From the NCBI RefSeq assembly GCF_006442545.2, contig NZ_CP083952.1, forward strand, positions 5,867,501 to 5,931,500: a stretch of DNA of 64,000 bases. Reading direction: 5' to 3'. The DNA is from Mesorhizobium sp. B2-1-8. Its GTDB lineage: Bacteria > Pseudomonadota > Alphaproteobacteria > Rhizobiales > Rhizobiaceae. The first letter of the stretch is position 1. Each line of letters opens with the position of its first letter. Positions 63,957 to 64,000 of this stretch are shown piece by piece. The notes beneath the pieces were generated by a model. That model saw only the letters and a program-made list of their open reading frames with translations, was not told the origin of the DNA and did no database searches. Both the position numbers and the translations under genes were made by a program.

Positions 63957-64000
63957 ATAATCAAGGTAGGCCGCCTCATTCTGGACTGGCGGGACTACCG

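Overview
This 64 kb window is high-GC alphaproteobacterial DNA. Three intergenic palindromic repeats of the Mesorhizobium type, TRAP-like Tct and OpuA-type ABC transporters, many multidomain nucleotide cyclases and the general gene style point to Mesorhizobium or a close relative in the Phyllobacteriaceae. No rRNA, tRNA or CRISPR array was seen.

Left part (1-16.3 kb), nutrient uptake and catabolism. A tripartite tricarboxylate transporter (tctC, tctB, tctA, minus strand) is transcribed divergently from its two-component system (tctD, tctE) and a co-transcribed periplasmic binding protein. A Pho-box-like direct repeat lies in the shared upstream region. Next comes a minus-strand run that reads as one operon: proX-proW-proV type betaine ABC transporter, then DmdA, DmdB, DmdD and DmdC homologues. 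This is a complete uptake and demethylation/demethiolation route for dimethylsulfoniopropionate (DMSP) or a close analogue, with a divergent LysR regulator.

Decayed strip (16.3-19.0 kb). It holds no intact gene, only remnants: a proline-racemase-family gene, a transposase start with an 18-bp direct repeat at the element end, and a frameshifted HNH-endonuclease-like defence gene.

Middle (19.0-33.9 kb), a surface-polysaccharide locus mixed with cyclic-nucleotide genes. It holds four glycosyltransferases, a methyltransferase-like protein, a polysaccharide deacetylase, a UDP-sugar dehydrogenase, an exporter-like ABC protein whose ATPase motifs are all degenerate, a stand-alone cNMP-binding protein, an MBL-fold hydrolase, a DUF3095 protein and a class III cyclase.

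34.0-40.0 kb is a peptide-type ABC importer (fused double ATPase, Tat-type binding protein, two permeases). 40.2-51.3 kb is a mixed set rich in class III cyclases: DUF5939-type, cyclase-TolB-TPR, and zinc-ribbon-cyclase-AAA-TPR.

51.4-56.7 kb is a tight four-gene minus-strand operon: coiled-coil protein, membrane protein with four 134-140 residue repeats and an OmpA domain, Ras-like small GTPase, and adenylate cyclase. It is the strongest candidate here for an undescribed signalling system. 57.3-60.2 kb encodes one 970-residue protein joining a GT2 glycosyltransferase, a NodS-like methyltransferase and a NodB-like deacetylase. The right end has a second DUF5939-type cyclase, a livF remnant cut by an IS21-type istB fragment, and a RelA/SpoT-domain protein that may run off the window.

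Six class III cyclases plus one DUF3095 cyclase-like protein lie between 29.6 and 61.9 kb, suggesting that local cyclic-nucleotide signalling is a theme of the region.
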